A stretch of DNA of 6,234 nucleotides, taken from contig LJUI01000081.1 of NCBI GenBank assembly GCA_001303705.1, positions 10,795 to 17,028 of the forward strand, given 5' to 3'. Made by a program: the position numbers and the translations under genes. The notes under the pieces were generated by a model. That model was not told the DNA's origin. It saw nothing but the letters and a program-made list of their open reading frames with translations, and ran no database searches. Position 1 is the first letter of the stretch. Each line of letters opens with the position of its first letter. Shown in pieces: positions 5,955 through 6,234 of this stretch. The stretch is from a candidate division TA06 bacterium SM23_40. GTDB taxonomy: Bacteria; LJUI01; SM1-40.

Positions 5955-6234
5955 ATGGAGACAGGTAACGGCAAGGATGCTCGATGTGAGGAGATGCTTT
6001 CCCGGCTCATCGAGCTTCACATGGGAGAGCTTCCGGACGAGGAGGCCATCGTGCTCCACCAGCATCTTGCGCAGTGCGAGGTCTGCCAGGCCGAAGACCG
6101 CGCGCTGGTGAAGCTGGCCGAACGGCTCGGGAGGGTGCCCGAGATCGAGCCGAGTGAGCACCTGGCCGCAGCACTACGCGCCCGTCTCGAGTTGGAGCGG
6201 GCGCGGGGAGCAGATCGTGGGGCCGCGCCCGCCG
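5955..6234 (+). CDS. Zinc-finger anti-sigma factor, N-terminal part (runs off window)
   Basis: The open frame has no stop before the window end; about 93 residues are visible. Numbered from the ATG at 5952, it shows a conserved-looking Cys12 in ARCEEMLSRLIELHMGEL, then LHQHLAQCEVCQ with His38, Cys42 and Cys45. This HxxxCxxC pattern after an early Cys and a helix is the zinc-binding signature of ZAS-type anti-sigma domains, which hold the partner ECF factor inactive in the cytoplasm. A membrane helix and an extracytoplasmic sensor part often follow but would lie outside the window. Two ATGs stand side by side (5952, 5955) right after the sigma TGA at 5949-5951. GGGAG at 5944-5948 is 6 bases from the second, which I prefer. 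The back-to-back arrangement implies translational coupling and balanced synthesis. The sigma partner is clear; the signal it senses is unknown. Confidence 0.85.
   Translation, partial: METGNGKDARCEEMLSRLIELHMGELPDEEAIVLHQHLAQCEVCQAEDRALVKLAERLGRVPEIEPSEHLAAALRARLELERARGADRGAAPA

Noticed and set aside
6197-6232. Inverted repeat GCGGGCGCGG / CCGCGCCCGC within the anti-sigma gene
   Set aside because: It is exact, but made only of G and C in an Ala/Arg/Gly-coding stretch with a 16-base loop, so chance is likely; the gene continues through it.

Overview
The window carries five protein-coding genes, all on the + strand, in GC-rich DNA (roughly 60% by eye) with tight spacing and good Shine-Dalgarno sites. 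No RNA gene, mobile element or CRISPR array was seen. Two traits suggest an uncultured or environmental bacterium of the FCB-superphylum type or a similar lineage (low confidence, from recall of family distribution). One is a secreted metallophosphoesterase with an SDRTG first motif fused to a family-9 carbohydrate-binding-like domain. The other is a GDNDT-type domain like the soluble C-terminus of DUF2723 proteins.

Layout. Positions 1-151 are non-coding as far as can be seen and hold a plausible extended -10 promoter. Positions 152-742 encode a small unrecognised lipoprotein. It overlaps by ATGA the start of a 620-residue secreted metallophosphoesterase (739-2601). A strong hairpin (2614-2638) follows and probably ends this two-gene operon. 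After a 258-base gap comes a 786-residue envelope protein (2860-5220) with an unusual architecture: an N-terminal hydrophobic anchor, a ZU5-like beta domain, an alpha/beta-hydrolase (lipase-like) domain whose nucleophile serine is a glycine, a DUF2723-C-terminal-like domain, and three TPR units. A 170-base gap with a decaying 18-bp tandem repeat separates it from an ECF-type sigma factor (5391-5951). The sigma gene is followed directly by a zinc-finger anti-sigma gene (5955 onward) that runs off the window.

How the genes may fit together (inference). The first three products all carry export signals and so would act outside the cytoplasm, and the last two form a standard sigma/anti-sigma pair. 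A cell-envelope role under ECF control is therefore reasonable, but nothing in the sequence directly proves that this sigma factor controls these genes. The most notable observations are the pseudo-lipase/GDNDT/TPR fusion, a perfect 25-base palindrome inside the lipoprotein gene, a hairpin that hides the ribosome-binding site of the large gene, and the 18-bp repeat array ahead of the sigma gene.
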